Shown here: positions 21,511-32,922 of the stretch, piece by piece | How the letters are laid out: each line of letters opens with the position of its first letter | Numbering within the stretch: the first letter of the stretch is position 1 | Assembly: GCA_015680685.1 (NCBI GenBank) | Contig: MNCI01008886.1 | Span: 4,855 to 57,117 of the forward strand | Source: Gnetum montanum | Lineage: Eukaryota > Streptophyta > Gnetopsida > Gnetales > Gnetaceae | Reading direction: 5' to 3' | Length of the DNA: 52,263 nt | Translations under genes and position numbers: made by a program | Notes under the pieces: generated by a model | The model's database searches: none | What the model saw: only the letters and a program-made list of their open reading frames with translations | Told to the model about the DNA's origin: nothing

Positions 21511-23254
21511 AATGTTATATCTAACATCATCATCATATAATTAATAGGTTTTCTCTAACTCTCTTCTTATCTCTATCTTCTTTGATTACTATGACTTTTA
21601 TTTCACCTATCTTTTTTGTTCATCTATTTCTCTTCTTCTACATCTATATTCTACTATCACAATTCCAGCTATCTATCACTTTGGTATTTCATCCATATTT
21701 CCCTATCTCTCTATTTTATTTTACACTAATTCTTCTACAACATATTAATATTATGAATTTTCTAGGCAATCTACCTCCTCAAGAAAGCTATGAGATTTAT
21801 ACTATTTTTTTCATATAGGTGTTTTAAGAATTAAGTAGAACAAGAAACAATTATTTACAAGATTATCAATTTTCTATTTATCAACATGACTTTCCATTAT
21901 TGCATGGAAGTTAACCATGCCTCACTTATATAGCATAATACCTAACCTTGGTGCATAGGTGATGTTCCTTGTTTTTCTCTCCACTTCTATTAATTTTTTT
22001 ATTTTCATTACTTGTATCATCTATGATATATCTATCTTTTCTATTTCTTTTTATACCTTTCTACTTACCTAAATCCTTCTTCTCCTTACTTTCAGTGCAT
22101 TCATAAGAATATCAAGTGGATCTACTTTATTCCAGTGAGGATGTGTGAGAGTTTTGAGTCGAAAAAACGATGTTCATTATCTATGACATCATTTTTGACC
22201 ATTTTTATCTAGTATTTATTCGTACTTTTCTTTTATGACATTGTTCCATCCTCATGAAAAATATACTAGTGCTTTCCAAACATTCTCTACTATCATCTAC
22301 TTCTTTCATTCTTCTAAATAGATACATTATTAGTGAATCAATAATCAATGCTTCCCTAATAAACTTTAGTATTATCTTTATCAGTTTCTACATCATATAT
22401 ATCTCTCTCTCTTTATAACTCCTCCTTTAATTATTTAGTATCATCCATTACGAGAAGGCAATGTTATACTAACTTTTTTATCACCATAGCACTAGAAAGT
22501 TTGGGTACTTCATTAACTTTAATCTCATTTGATTTAAGCTTTTCTTAACTATTGTGAAAGACTTTTAACTAACTATAGGCAGCTTTTCTTTAATTTCAAG
22601 GTTCTTAGCAGCATTATTTTAAGCTGACTTGTATATCACCTCATGCATTAAGATCTCAATTATGGGAGTTTTTAATAACTCCTTGTAAGCGATAGTGCAA
22701 GTTATGATCTAGCATCACCATCACTATTAGCATTATTATCATCTTGTAACAATGATAGTGCACAAGATTTTCTAATAGTTGGGAATCATTAAGGGTCAAA
22801 TTGCATAACAAAAATAAAATGTTGGATTAAATTAATATAAAATTTCAAAAGTATATATTAAAAATGCATAATATTATCTTACATTACATGCAAATAAAAG
22901 CAATGCCACAATTTCAAACATACCTAAAATAAATTATTTGTATATAAAAAGTAAATACTATGAGTAAATAGACACAATGACCTACACAAATATTGCGTAT
23001 AATACAATGCATAATAGTGATACCACTTAAGAATATGAATACATATAAAGAATTAAAAATAAATTTGATCATATGAAACTCTAAGTTCTTCATCTCTAAC
23101 TATAATGATAAAAATATTTCATCCATTATGACTAAGTAGCAATAGACTAAACACTCTAATTAATTTCTAGATAGGACCATAGAGGTGAGGTCACAATGCA
23201 TGGGTCCTCATCCTATACAAAATATGTTAGCATATAATGAATAATGAGTATGAC
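21511..23254. other. AT-rich DNA without recognisable gene
   Basis: Low-complexity, C/T-rich on the plus strand up to about 22750, then A-rich up to the E2 insertion point. A 78-codon open frame at 21582-21818 is rich in F, I, L and Y and looks like chance in T-rich DNA. No homology is recognised on either strand. Confidence 0.5.
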
Positions 23255-23259
23255 ATAAT
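23255..23259. repeat. E2 left target-site duplication
   Basis: ATAAT, matching 43672-43676. The right flank is AT-rich (ATAATAATG), so chance agreement is possible, but both LTR termini are TG and CA at these exact limits. Confidence 0.7.
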
Positions 23260-24083
23260 TGAAACACCACAAAAATTTGCATGTTATAGCCAATTTTCAT
23301 CATGTAGCTCTCACCTCATTAAAGTCAAGGTAAAACTTCATTGCAAATGTGAAGATTGTAATCCATAAGGGACAATCTCACATATTCCATACTTTTGGGG
23401 CTAAAAAATACCTCATAAGTGATCAAAGCCTCATTTCCCAAGTGAAAAAAGTCACTACTATCTATATTTGGACTTGGGAAGGTCAAAAATGCCTTTTGGA
23501 ATGCAAAAAATGGCAAGTTGATGGGTTTTATGGGCAAGGGGTATACACTTTTCTATGCTAGAAACACTTGTAGGGGGTAAATATCATCTACCCCAAGTGT
23601 GGAGGGGTGGGGGTTTTTCCCTTAGCTTGGAAAATTTTCCCTCTTAGCATGGAAACTCATGCCCCTAGTGTGGAAGCCACAAAAGCCAAATTTCAGCACT
23701 TCATGCACTCCAATGTTGACCAATAGCTTTAGCAAGCAGGGCAGAAGACTTAGTGTGGAAGATCTATCTTTAGCATAGAAGGTGTGTTCCCATTACTCTT
23801 TATAGTAAATGAAATGTCCATGGGGGGAAGGCACTTACTATATATGGTAACCCCCAACATTTAGGCACCCATCTCACCGGTACGAGGAAAAATTTTGAAG
23901 CTAAATTATAGCCAATTTGCAATCATTGTGAAGCCAAATTACAACCATTTTGCAACACCATTCATGGCCTAAAACCTATAAAAACTAACCTCAAACACAT
24001 TTCCAAGTTCAAAAAATTTTCCAAGCTTTGCAATTTTTCATGATTCCACACTTGGGCATTCTCAAGCACTAAAGAGCTTTGGT
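23260..24083 (+). repeat. E2 5' LTR (alignable part)
   Basis: It aligns with 42348-43141 from TGAAACACCAC to CATTCTCAAGCACT. It contains U3 with TAGCATGGAAACTCATG-type motifs and a TATAAAAA box at 23977-23984. Beyond about 24085 it stops matching the 3' LTR. Either the remaining R/U5 part has been replaced, or the two LTRs differ by a rearrangement, so the true LTR end is not placed. Confidence 0.75.
23977..23984 (+). promoter_or_regulatory. TATA box of E2 5' LTR
   Basis: CCTATAAAAAC about 717 bp into the LTR. The same sequence is at 43039-43046 in the 3' LTR. A second candidate, TATATATGG, lies at 23839 and 42901. Confidence 0.5.
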
Positions 24084-25326
24084 AATTGTTTGTAGTAAAA
24101 GCCTTAAAAGAATCAATACTACCCCTTCCCCCTTATGACCAATACTGCAATGTAGAAGTTGGAGGTGGTTGGGTGTTGACCTTTTACATCAACTACTATA
24201 AATTTTTTAGCTCAAAGGAAGCATTGATACCTTTCCCCCCCTTTCCATTTTGCTACCAATTTCAATTTTTTCAATTTCTAAAGTTGGTGGTGCAACCCTT
24301 CTAGAAATTACCAAACTTCTAGAAGTTAGCTTCCCCCCATCTTTCCAAACTAAGAAAGTTGGCAACCTACTAAAACCAACTTCTAGTGAAAAAACTGCAA
24401 CTTTCCACTTTGGTTTTTAGCCTTCCCCCAAACAACATTGCATTAGAAGGTGTGAGATTCCCATCATCTCATTCCCCTTTTCCTTCCCCGTTACCATACC
24501 CAATGTAGAGGCAATTGGGAAGATAGTGTTGATGAGGCTTAGCTATTTTTTCTTCCTTTAATCATTTTTAAATTCCACTTATGAATATTTACCTCTATTT
24601 TTTTCATTTATAACATGTTTTAAGCCATTTTTGCATTTGTAATTTTCAACCTTACACCACCCCCCCCCCCCCCCCCCCCCCCCCTCTGGATTAGAAGGTG
24701 TGAGATTTCCATCATCTCATCCCCTTTTCTTTCCCCCCTATCATACCCAACATAGAGATAGTTGGAAGGCCAACATTGATGAGGCTTAACACCAACTTTC
24801 TCAACTTTCTATTGTTGGTAAAGGAGTAAACCCCTCTTATCCTCACTTGCTAATTATAGTAAGTACTTCATTTTTAGCTTTTTTTGTTTTCTTTTCAATG
24901 TTTTTGAATTTCATTCACTGGAATTTACTTGTATTTTAAGCCATTTTCAACAAGATAACCATGTATTTTTAGCAATCCATCAAATTACCTCTTACCTTCA
25001 CTAGCGAAGGTCCTAGCCAACAAGCCATGAGGGTCTATGATAGCAAAGACCTTGCTATCATTGAGTGTAGATGATCTTTTAGGGTCATATAGGAAAGTCC
25101 TAACTTTGTAGCTATAAATGAAGACTGTTACTATTACATTTGTACCAAAATACAAGCTAGCCTCCTAATTCCATGTGTGGAAGTAAAGACAAAAAGGGAG
25201 TTTAAGCTCATACATTAGAATGGGAAAGAGTATGTCCCTTTCCCATAAGATCAATTGTCCCTTCCCCATATGATCAAATATCCCTTAATGATATCTATGT
25301 CACCATACTAGCTCAATTGGTTGTGA
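24084..25326 (+). other. E2 leader with 248-bp duplication and poly(C)
   Basis: It contains CTTCTAGAAGTTAGC and related CCAACTTCTAG motifs near 24290-24400. From 24443 a segment starting TTAGAAGGTGTGAGATT is repeated at 24691, with 25 C residues (24660-24684) just before the second copy. Part of this must be the missing 5' LTR end. No primer-binding site could be recognised. No gene is seen. Confidence 0.5.
24660..24684. repeat. Poly(C) run of 25
   Basis: Twenty-five consecutive C in AT-rich surroundings, at the boundary between two copies of a 248-bp repeat. The length is uncertain because such runs assemble badly. Confidence 0.9.
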
Positions 25327-27100
25327 TGGAGGAGGAATATGACAATCATAGCTCAAAAGAACAATAAGAGGAGAAGGATGAATTTAGGATGGAATCTAAG
25401 CCCAAAAACATCCTGGGAGGATTGTTCCAACAAGTATCCCCCAAGGTCATATCATCTTCCTCTAATGCCTTTGTGTTCTCCATGGGCATGGTGTTGTCAT
25501 CTTCCACTCTCTCCTACCCCACCATAGCTGGTCCCACATCGGTCATAGCCATTTAGCAAACCTAATTGATGCCATCACTAACAAACTATAACACATCTAT
25601 GTTGATTACTACATAACCTCAATATGTACAATCATCGACAATGGTTTCACTACCACCAATCCATTAATTTTTCATGTGGGATTTACCATGGGACCCCAAA
25701 CAACTCAGGGATCATACACCCCCTTTATTCCATTTATGCATCAAGTATTGGCACAAACCTCCTTCTCCTTGTTTGGTCCACAAGCTATAATCATGGCACA
25801 ACCTATTTTTCCATCTTGCAACAAATAATGAGGCCATAGGCCTCACAACAGATGCCACAATCATATGTGTAAGCCTCATAGCCAACAAGGCCACCACAGG
25901 GCGTAGATTAACCTATCCAAATGATCCAAAACCTAACAGAGGAGTTGAAGAGGCTTAAAGCCTCTACTTCACAAACTCTCAAGATTATGAACTTCTACTA
26001 GGACAGTCCCATCATTCATGTAGTCCCACCCTTTATACTTCCTCCTAGTATCCCTATTCCCAAATTTAGCTAATATAATAGAGAAGGTAATCCCAATTTT
26101 CGCCTTATTACCTTTTTATATAAGTGCTTACTCTTATAGTCATGGCCTCATACCATCATGAGGATTTTCCCCATGTCCTTAATTGGGAAAGAACTTGATT
26201 GGTACCATGCATTACCTAAAGGATCCATATCCTCTCTAGAATACTTAATACCCTAGTTTTTCAACTACTTCAAGTATAACTTGAAGTCTAACACCATGCT
26301 TAACCAACTCATGAAGGTCAGGCAAGGACCCCTAGAACCCATACAGAAGTTCATCTAGCGATAGAATGAACTACTGAATGAAATACCAAAGCCCATAGTA
26401 TATTCAAGGGGATGGTGAATGACTTCATTAAGTCAAAAATTTACTATCTTGACCTGTGGTCTCTCAGCCAAGAATTTTTCCAAATCAAGAACATAAAGGA
26501 TGCTGCAGAGGCCAATCATGATCTAACCTATGTAGCATATAAAAATCAACATGCACAGAGAGACAAGGAGAAGAACAAACAGAACAATACGACCATAGCA
26601 ACTATAACCAAAGAAGAAAAGATCACAAACCAAGGGCCAAGGACCAACCCACCCAACACCCCTACTAATGACCACAATGATCAATCATCAATCTCTGGTG
26701 TCACTACATCAACTACCACTATGCCAAATTTTGAGTGGAAAGATAGTAGTAAGTACACTACCTTATCTTTGAAGCCATTTGAGTTGCTAGACCAACTATT
26801 GAAGAGTGGGTGCATGTAATACAAACAAATGACCAAAGACACTTAAAAGAAACAAAAGTGCCTATGTGAAATAGCCAAGGATCCCACTTGAGAAATAAAG
26901 GATGATCCACAACTACCTAAGTACTTTAAACTAGATCACTTCTACCATTATCGCCAACTACCTAATCATGATATAGAATTCTATCTTACACTGAAGGATG
27001 ACTTGCAGAGGATGATAGATAGGGGGAAGCTAGTCTTAGATTCTTCCAACCAAGTTCAACCACAAAATCAGTCGATGCATGTCTACAAAGATCCATTGAA
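25327..27100 (+). pseudogene. E2 gag remnant
   Basis: ATG at 25327 opens a charged N-terminus (MEEEYDNHSSKEQ, then stop). After a Pro/Ser-rich linker comes EELKRLKASTSQTLK, then the capsid domain: NFRLITFLYKCLLL, MSLIGKELDWYHALPKGSIS, FFNYFKYNLKSNTMLNQLMK and GPLEPIQKFI. MVNDFIKSKIYYLDLWSLSQ and a Lys/Asn-rich basic linker follow. A C-terminal block, KLDHFYHYRQLPNHDIEFYL then LKDDLQRMIDRGKL, resembles the Tat gag tail in which C/H residues precede LK..IE.LI..G. Stops are mostly TAG for Gln. E1 gag aligns throughout. Confidence 0.85.
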
Positions 27101-27640
27101 TGCTAATGATAGCCCGTGTTATTTCAGAATTCAACATTGATGACGATTGGAGATCCTCAAGAGGACCATTTGTGATTCGAGTACTCCTCTATGATGAAAG
27201 TAATTATTTATCTTCCACCAACTTAAGATTCCTTTTTTTCATAAGAGTACCATCACATATGCCTTTGAGGGAACCTTTTGTCATCAAGGTACCCTAGCCT
27301 AGCATAACCCAAGTAACTAGAGCCTAACCAACTATACAACAACCTCCTATGATGGCTAATGCTATTGCCTCTTCCTCACAACCAACGGTTGACAACCAGC
27401 AAACCTCAAACAAACAAAAGAAGAAGCATAAGAAAAAGCCCCACAATAAGGGTAACAAGCAAATGGAGGCACAAAAGGAAGTGGATCCACCGAAGCCTAC
27501 TCCCATCTCAACTATACCCATGACCTCCTCTACCCAATCTCCTTCAATCAACAAGCCATAGGAGGACCCTAAAACTCATAACCAGAAGAATAAGAAATAG
27601 CCCCAACAACAACAACCTAAAGCCAAAGTTCACATTTTGG
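27101..27640 (+). pseudogene. E2 gag-protease linker, basic and Gln/Pro-rich
   Basis: One frame gives SNKQKKKHKKKPHNKGNK followed by a Pro/Thr/Ser-rich stretch with PPKPTPISTIP. It lies between the gag tail and protease and looks like disordered nucleic-acid-binding linker sequence. It is interrupted by TAG stops. Confidence 0.55.
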
Positions 27641-28640
27641 GACGCATTGAGGAAGTAAAGCACAACTGGGATGATAAGCCCATGGCCAATGACAAAAACT
27701 TCCTTATTACAATGGACTAGGTCAAGTAATCCCTCAAGCAGAAGAATAAAACTCTAAGATTGTATGACCTAATCATGAATTCAACCATACATCATGAGGT
27801 GTTAGTCAAAATGTTGACTTCCATCCCTATGAGAACATCCCCATTGATGAGGAATCCATCCATGTAGTGATGGTCCCTACCTTACTTAGGAAGAAGAAGT
27901 CAACACTCTTAGTATTTTTTGATAGCAAAATCAAGGTTAATCCCCATAATGGCAAGGTAAGTAAGGCTCCATTGTTCATAACCATATGTAGAGGATATTT
28001 TAAAGTGCATCATGTGCATGTTGATGATGGATCCACAACTAACATCTTCTCATGCACCATCATAAATGCTTAGGCCTAACTAAGCAAATACAACCTACAA
28101 CTACTGTAGTTCTCAAATCCTTCATCAAATCAAGATTTACCATTAAGGGGTCTATCTCCTTGGACTTTGTGGTAGCAAAATAATTCCCCATAACTACCAA
28201 TTTCTTGGTGGTGGGTGAGACACCAAGGTTCAACCTTATCTTCGGAAGACCTTGGTTGGCTCAGTTACGAGCCATGTCCTCACCCATCCATCAATAAATT
28301 CATCTTACTTATGAGGGAGGTAAAAACATTATCCATGATGATAGTGTAGTTTCCCTGGCTATTAACAATGTGAACATAGAGCAAGGGTCTGAGGTGGAGC
28401 TTTAGGAGGAAACTCCTAGCCATGAAGTCCATCAACACAAGGAAGAGCAATAGCCAAATAACAACAATGATAAGAAACTAGATGTGTTATGGGATCAACT
28501 CCCTTTTAGCATCATCAATGAAGGTGATGGTGAGTATAAGCTTATGTAGAGTAGACCTTACTCATTCCCTAATCTTTCAAAGATTAGGAAGAATTTGGAC
28601 AAGTGAAGCACACCTTAACCTTTCCATCCCATGCCCTTAT
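27640..28640 (+). pseudogene. E2 retropepsin-like protease with extension
   Basis: Before the domain come VHILGRIEEVKHNW and a region with VKMLTSIP. The core has HNGKVSKAPLFITI, then HVDDGSTTNIF, the catalytic V-D-D/N-G-S motif, which is intact. SFIKSRFTIKGSISLDFVV and RFNLIFGRPWLAQLRAMSS follow, the flap-to-terminus pattern of Tat/Ogre proteases. An extension, GEYKLM.SRPYSFPNLSKIR, corresponds to E1. A one-frame change and TAG stops break it. It would cleave Gag-Pol. Confidence 0.85.
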
Positions 28641-29313
28641 AACCAAATGCATAGATAGCCATGTATCCTAACCTTTCATTATTAATTTTTTATACCTTTT
28701 TATGCACTTTATTTTGCTCTTTATGCATGTAGCCTAAGTTTCTATTTTCACTTCCATTTTTGCTTATTTATTACAACCTTTCTTTTTCTTTATTTTTATT
28801 CATGTTATAAACATCAAAAAATCCTTAAAAACTTTAAAAAATAAAATTTCCAAAAAATATATATAGGTTTCTCTTCAACAAGGGCTTGCTATGACCTTAA
28901 AATGGCATCCTAGTCCACTAAGACTCTAAACTAGCATCATAGTCCACTAAGACCTTAAACTGGAAACATGGCCTATCATGGCTTTAAACTAGCAAAACAA
29001 CACAAGATGTGGCTATCATGGCCTACAATTGGAAAATGTCTCTTTTATTATATTTTTTTTTATTTAGCCTTTTATCATACCAATTCATCATTTAATTAAA
29101 ACCAAAATTGTCAACATAGCCATTTACAATGAACAATATATAGATAGCCGAAAAAGAAGCTAAAGATTTAAATTTCAAATGTTCACAAGATACATAGCTC
29201 TGGTCACACTATGTGGAAAAAATGTTATAAAATAATAGCAACCAACTATAACATAGTCTTTGCCAACAATATCCATCAACACGAAAATAAAAATATATAG
29301 CCAACATGCTAGA
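28641..29313 (+). repeat. E2 spacer with TAAACTAGCA array
   Basis: After the protease extension comes A/T-rich DNA. At 28880-29035 it holds four or five units on CTTAAACTAGCATCATAG and CATGGCCTATCATGGC. The corresponding E1 array lies at 5770-6065, likewise between protease and the 3' end of the antisense gene. Confidence 0.6.
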
Positions 29314-29406
29314 TTAGGCTGATGGAGGTTGCTGAAAGGCATCTAGAGGAGTAAGTGGTGGGTCATTCCCACCCTCACCGCTAGGGTTATCAATGTCACC
29401 TGATGT

Positions 29407-29495
29407 CTAAAATACAACAACACATAGCCAGTGAGTAACTCGTAGCCAAAACCATAAACAAAAACTAAAAAACTGAAACATAAAATGCATCAATC
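29407..29495 (-). other. Last intron of E2 antisense gene
   Basis: Acceptor TTGTTGTATTTTAG is clear. The donor reads TAG followed by GATTGATG (GT changed to GA). Phase 0 joins ESP(TAG) to TSGDIDNPSGEGG. The matching E1 intron is 5413-5524. Confidence 0.6.
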
Positions 29496-30319
29496 CTATG
29501 GAGATTCCAAATCCATAAATTCTGTAGGTAAATGTGATAGGCCTTCCTCCAAACAATGGAGGATCTAGTCCTCCATCATGTTGACATAATCAACATCCCC
29601 AAGATCAATGCTGAAATGGATGCCATCTTATCTACTGCAATCCAAGTAGGTGGCTCCTAGGTAGTAGTAGCCTTAGAGGTCTCCCCTATAATAGTAGTAA
29701 TCTAAGGAGTAGAGGATTTCTCATCCATGATAGTACTCTCAAAAATCTTATAGGCACTCTCTACCTAGATCCCCTAGATGAATAACTCTCTCTTACACCA
29801 TTTAACTGACTAACCTTTGAGCCACTTAAGGTAGGCCCCATGATCTTCCTTGTACTATTGCTTGTGAGCCTTTTGTTTCTTACCCCATTCTAGGACCCCA
29901 AGCACAGTGATTTTTCCAATCCTTAACCTTTTGGGAGATGAGGTTCATCTGCATCTACTATTTTGCCATCTCCTATGAGAACACTACTTTATCCCAAATG
30001 GTATGCTAGTAGTGCACCCACGTGATCTTCTTCATTCATAATTCCCTTGAGTTAGCCACTTGGGCTTTCACAAAGTCCTTGAAATCTTGGAGATATTTGA
30101 TCATATCCTCCTACCATTGAGTCTTCTCCCTTAAGGCCAAAAATTTCTCCCATAGGGATTCATTGGACCTCTCTAGCTCCCATGAAGTTTGTGCACACGA
30201 CACTGCTAGATCAGTAGCAATCTCATACAACTTCAAGGATACACAAGATACATTGGAAGGAAGCATAGGTAAGGAGTCAATCTCCATGTCTCAATTGGGG
30301 TTCCACTCCATAGAAGGCA

Positions 30320-30433
30320 CTACAAAAGCATAAAATACAACTATAAACATGATGTACAACCCAAGATGGCCATGACATAAGCACAACCTATGATATAGCC
30401 AAATGACCAATTTACAAAAAGCAAAGTCCTTAC
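30320..30433 (-). other. Intron of E2 antisense gene, GTAAGG...TTTTGTAG
   Basis: 114 bp, with donor ATAG then GTAAGGACTTTGC and acceptor TTATGCTTTTGTAG, both strong. It lies after VAPKI; the E1 counterpart lies after ADPKL. Confidence 0.75.
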
Positions 30434-30551
30434 CTATCTTAGGTGCAACCTATTACAAGCAATCAATGATATCCTTAGCCATCCCACACATGAACTCCAC
30501 CTTGTTTGGGGTCTCTACCCATGGTTTTACATGAAACTTATGGACACGGGC

Positions 30552-30663
30552 CTGCACTAGTGGCTCAAGAACTACTATAAGCATAATAATTGTTGAATGG
30601 TTAGGATGAAACTTAAAAATAAAAATAATAGGTTATAATGAAAGTGTTAAGGCATGGGCATAC
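30552..30663 (-). other. Intron of E2 antisense gene, GTATGC...GTGCAG
   Basis: 112 bp, with donor CCAG then GTATGCCCATGCC and acceptor CCACTAGTGCAG. It corresponds to E1 4301-4396. Confidence 0.75.
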
Positions 30664-30846
30664 CTGGCTCCTCCTTGTCCTTCTTTGGGATGATGATGGG
30701 AGATGTACCTGGCACCACCTCACCAAACAAGGCATTTAAATCATCTATACCTACATTGGCAAATCCTTCAGCCTCAAGCTGTAAGAGTGTATCCTCCACA
30801 CACCTTGTTCTTCCTCTATGATAGCTTGGGCTACCAGGACTTGACA

Positions 30847-30947
30847 CTTATCAACAACCATAGCACATAGAAAATTGATTAGCATATGAAACCATAATAT
30901 AACCATAACTTCCAATATAAAATAGCCATAGCATAGATAAAGCATAC
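30847..30947 (-). other. Intron of E2 antisense gene, GTATGC...GATAAG
   Basis: 101 bp, with donor ATAG then GTATGCTTTATC. The acceptor GTTGTTGATAAG is weaker. It corresponds to E1 3976-4079. Confidence 0.65.
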
Positions 30948-32001
30948 CTATGACTTCCTGCTACAAAGTCTTAAGCTTAAACCTAAGCTTCTTCAAGTTG
31001 GGTTAATTTGATGCTAGCAATGCCTCCTCCATGGACCTCTTAAGTTTCTTCCTAGCTATCCCTTCAAGCTTTCTATGTTGCCATTTAGCCTCTAGGATGC
31101 TCACAAGGAACATGAGAGGCTCCTCATCATCCATTCTATTGGGGGAGTCACACCACCTACCATCAATATCCTTGGTGGTGATGGACAATGAATCATCCAT
31201 TCCCTCTAGTGCATGTGGACCTGCAATGTTGGATAAATGTGCTTTATCTAAGGCTTAGAAAGTTATCTTGGATCTTGGGCAATCCATTGTCCATTCCTCC
31301 ACACCATTAGAAACTCCACAAACCTCTCCAAATAACTTGCAAAGAATGCAAAATGAATGTGAATTATTGTAGAGATGTCAACACGGAGTCAAAGGATCTC
31401 CTCCTAAAGCCCAGTAGCCAAAGAAGTCATCTAATTAAACCTCATGCCATCCATCATGGCCTTCTTAAGGTCCACCCCTGCATGATGCCAATCATCTTAT
31501 TTTGCAATAATAGTTTTGGAAATGCACTAGACCCGAAGAAAGGATATGATTCCTTAGCATCAAGATTTGTGAAGCTATTCATGGAAATTCCAAAGTGGCC
31601 CATGTTGGCATCAATCCACTCTAAAACTTCCTCATGATGGCCTAATTCCCTCACTATTCTGGTGGCAACTTTTTCCCCATCAATGGGGATGCTGAACAAT
31701 TTGCAAAAGATGCCATCATCAATATCCATGTTGATCTTCATACCTCAAATGGTGGTGCTAAAATGATCAACCTCCTCATTGAAAAAGCCAATGATGTGTA
31801 GCATCTCCACAGCAGAGATGGAAGGGATAGGTGCCATAAACACATCAAAAAAACCCACATGATCAATGTTTGCTTGGATGTATCTAGGCATCTATCACTT
31901 TAGTCACTCCTATGCTAGTATCACGTCTCCAAACTTTAGGATGAGGGTATCCTCATGACATCCTGAAAGAGGTATGATGACATCAGCAGAGTTGGAAGGT
32001 C

Positions 32002-32096
32002 CTACAAAGCAAAAACTAAATAGTTGACATCAACATAGGCATGTTTTATGACTAGTTAAAGTAATAAGAACACTTAGAACTTTCATGATCAATAGC
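32002..32096 (-). other. Intron of E2 antisense gene, donor unclear
   Basis: Acceptor TTAGTTTTTGCTTTGTAG is excellent. The upstream exon ends near KKRKGKHK, and no GT is found at the likely junction, so the donor has probably mutated. The limit near 32096 is approximate. Confidence 0.5.
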
Positions 32097-32386
32097 TCTT
32101 ATGTTTGCCTTTCCTCTTCTTTGGTGTGATTTGAGTAGAGGTCCCAGCAGCAAGGGTCTAATCTAGAGAGCTCTTAGAGTCTACCCACCAGTTATGTATC
32201 ATCCTCTCATCCTTGCAATTCTTGTAGACATGGTTGACCCTCATGGTGTATTCACCAAAATCCCCTCTCAACTGTTCATACATGATATTTCTAATTTGGG
32301 GGCCTTTGGTGAATTCATCTAGGGTAGTTTGAGCCACTACTAAAGTTTGATCATTAATGATCAAGCCTTAATCACTGAATTTGTAC

Positions 32387-32480
32387 CTACAAGAACTTCA
32401 TAAAACCAATGAAGTTAGAAAATCTAGTTTAGCCAATAAAGCCAAAAAACATAAAAACACCACAATAACCATGCTTATCC
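32387..32480 (-). other. Intron of E2 antisense gene, donor decayed
   Basis: 94 bp. The acceptor is GAAGTTCTTGTAG. The donor reads CTATAG then GGATAAGC, a GT-to-GG change if the limit is right. Confidence 0.55.
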
Positions 32481-32922
32481 CTATAGATGATACACAATGT
32501 TAGGTGTGTTTTGGAATAATGTGTGGACTCTGTGTGCCACCATCAGAGTATTGTTAGCATCATACTAACTATATTCTAGCATGATCCAAACCTCTTTGAA
32601 GTAGTGTGGACTGATTAGCTCTGTCATTCCCCCTACTATCTTAAGAGGTAGGTTCTCAATAATAAACCTAGCAACCAAGTTGGATACCCAAGGTAGTAGA
32701 GTCTCGACTATGTCCCTAGCCACATTCATGGACAAGTGTGACCACAGCATCACACTAAAATTCTATAGGATGTAGGCAAGAAACTCCCTTGCCCTGTGCC
32801 AAAACTACACTGATACTTTCCCCAAGGGCATGTCGGGGAGTGGGGTGTTGGCCTTGCGGTGACCAATATAACATAGAATTTCCACTAACTCCGCAATGAT
32901 GAGAATGAGCTTCAAGTAGACC

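Larger units (their letters stand above)
29314..32922 (-). pseudogene. E2 antisense passenger gene, at least seven exons
   Basis: Minus-strand exons: 32922-32481, 32386 to about 32096, 32001-30948, 30846-30664, 30551-30434, 30319-29496 and 29406-29314, giving roughly 1000 codons. Acceptors read TTCTTGTAG, TTGCTTTGTAG, GTTGATAAG, CTAGTGCAG, GCTTTTGTAG and TGTATTTTAG. Donors include GTATGC twice and GTAAGG. Recognisable stretches are SVMLWSHLSMNVARDIVETL, IRNIMYEQLRGDFGEYTMRV, DIDDGIFCKLFSIPIDGEKV, HIHFAFFASYLERFVEFLMV and a coiled-coil-like RSNESLWEKFLALREK. It ends QQPPSA then TAA. TAG stops and at least one frameshift (near 31470) disable it. Two donors are decayed (GG at 32480, GA at 29495) and one is not found near 32096. 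I do not recognise the family. Upstream exons may exist beyond 32922, where an acceptor-like CCATGTAG precedes the first exon. It has no relation to polymerase or gag. E1 keeps its 3' half. Confidence 0.75.

Noticed and set aside
21582-21818. 78-codon hydrophobic frame resembling a membrane protein
   Set aside because: Low-complexity T/C-rich DNA gives F, L, I and Y codons by chance. No start context, motif or homologue is apparent.
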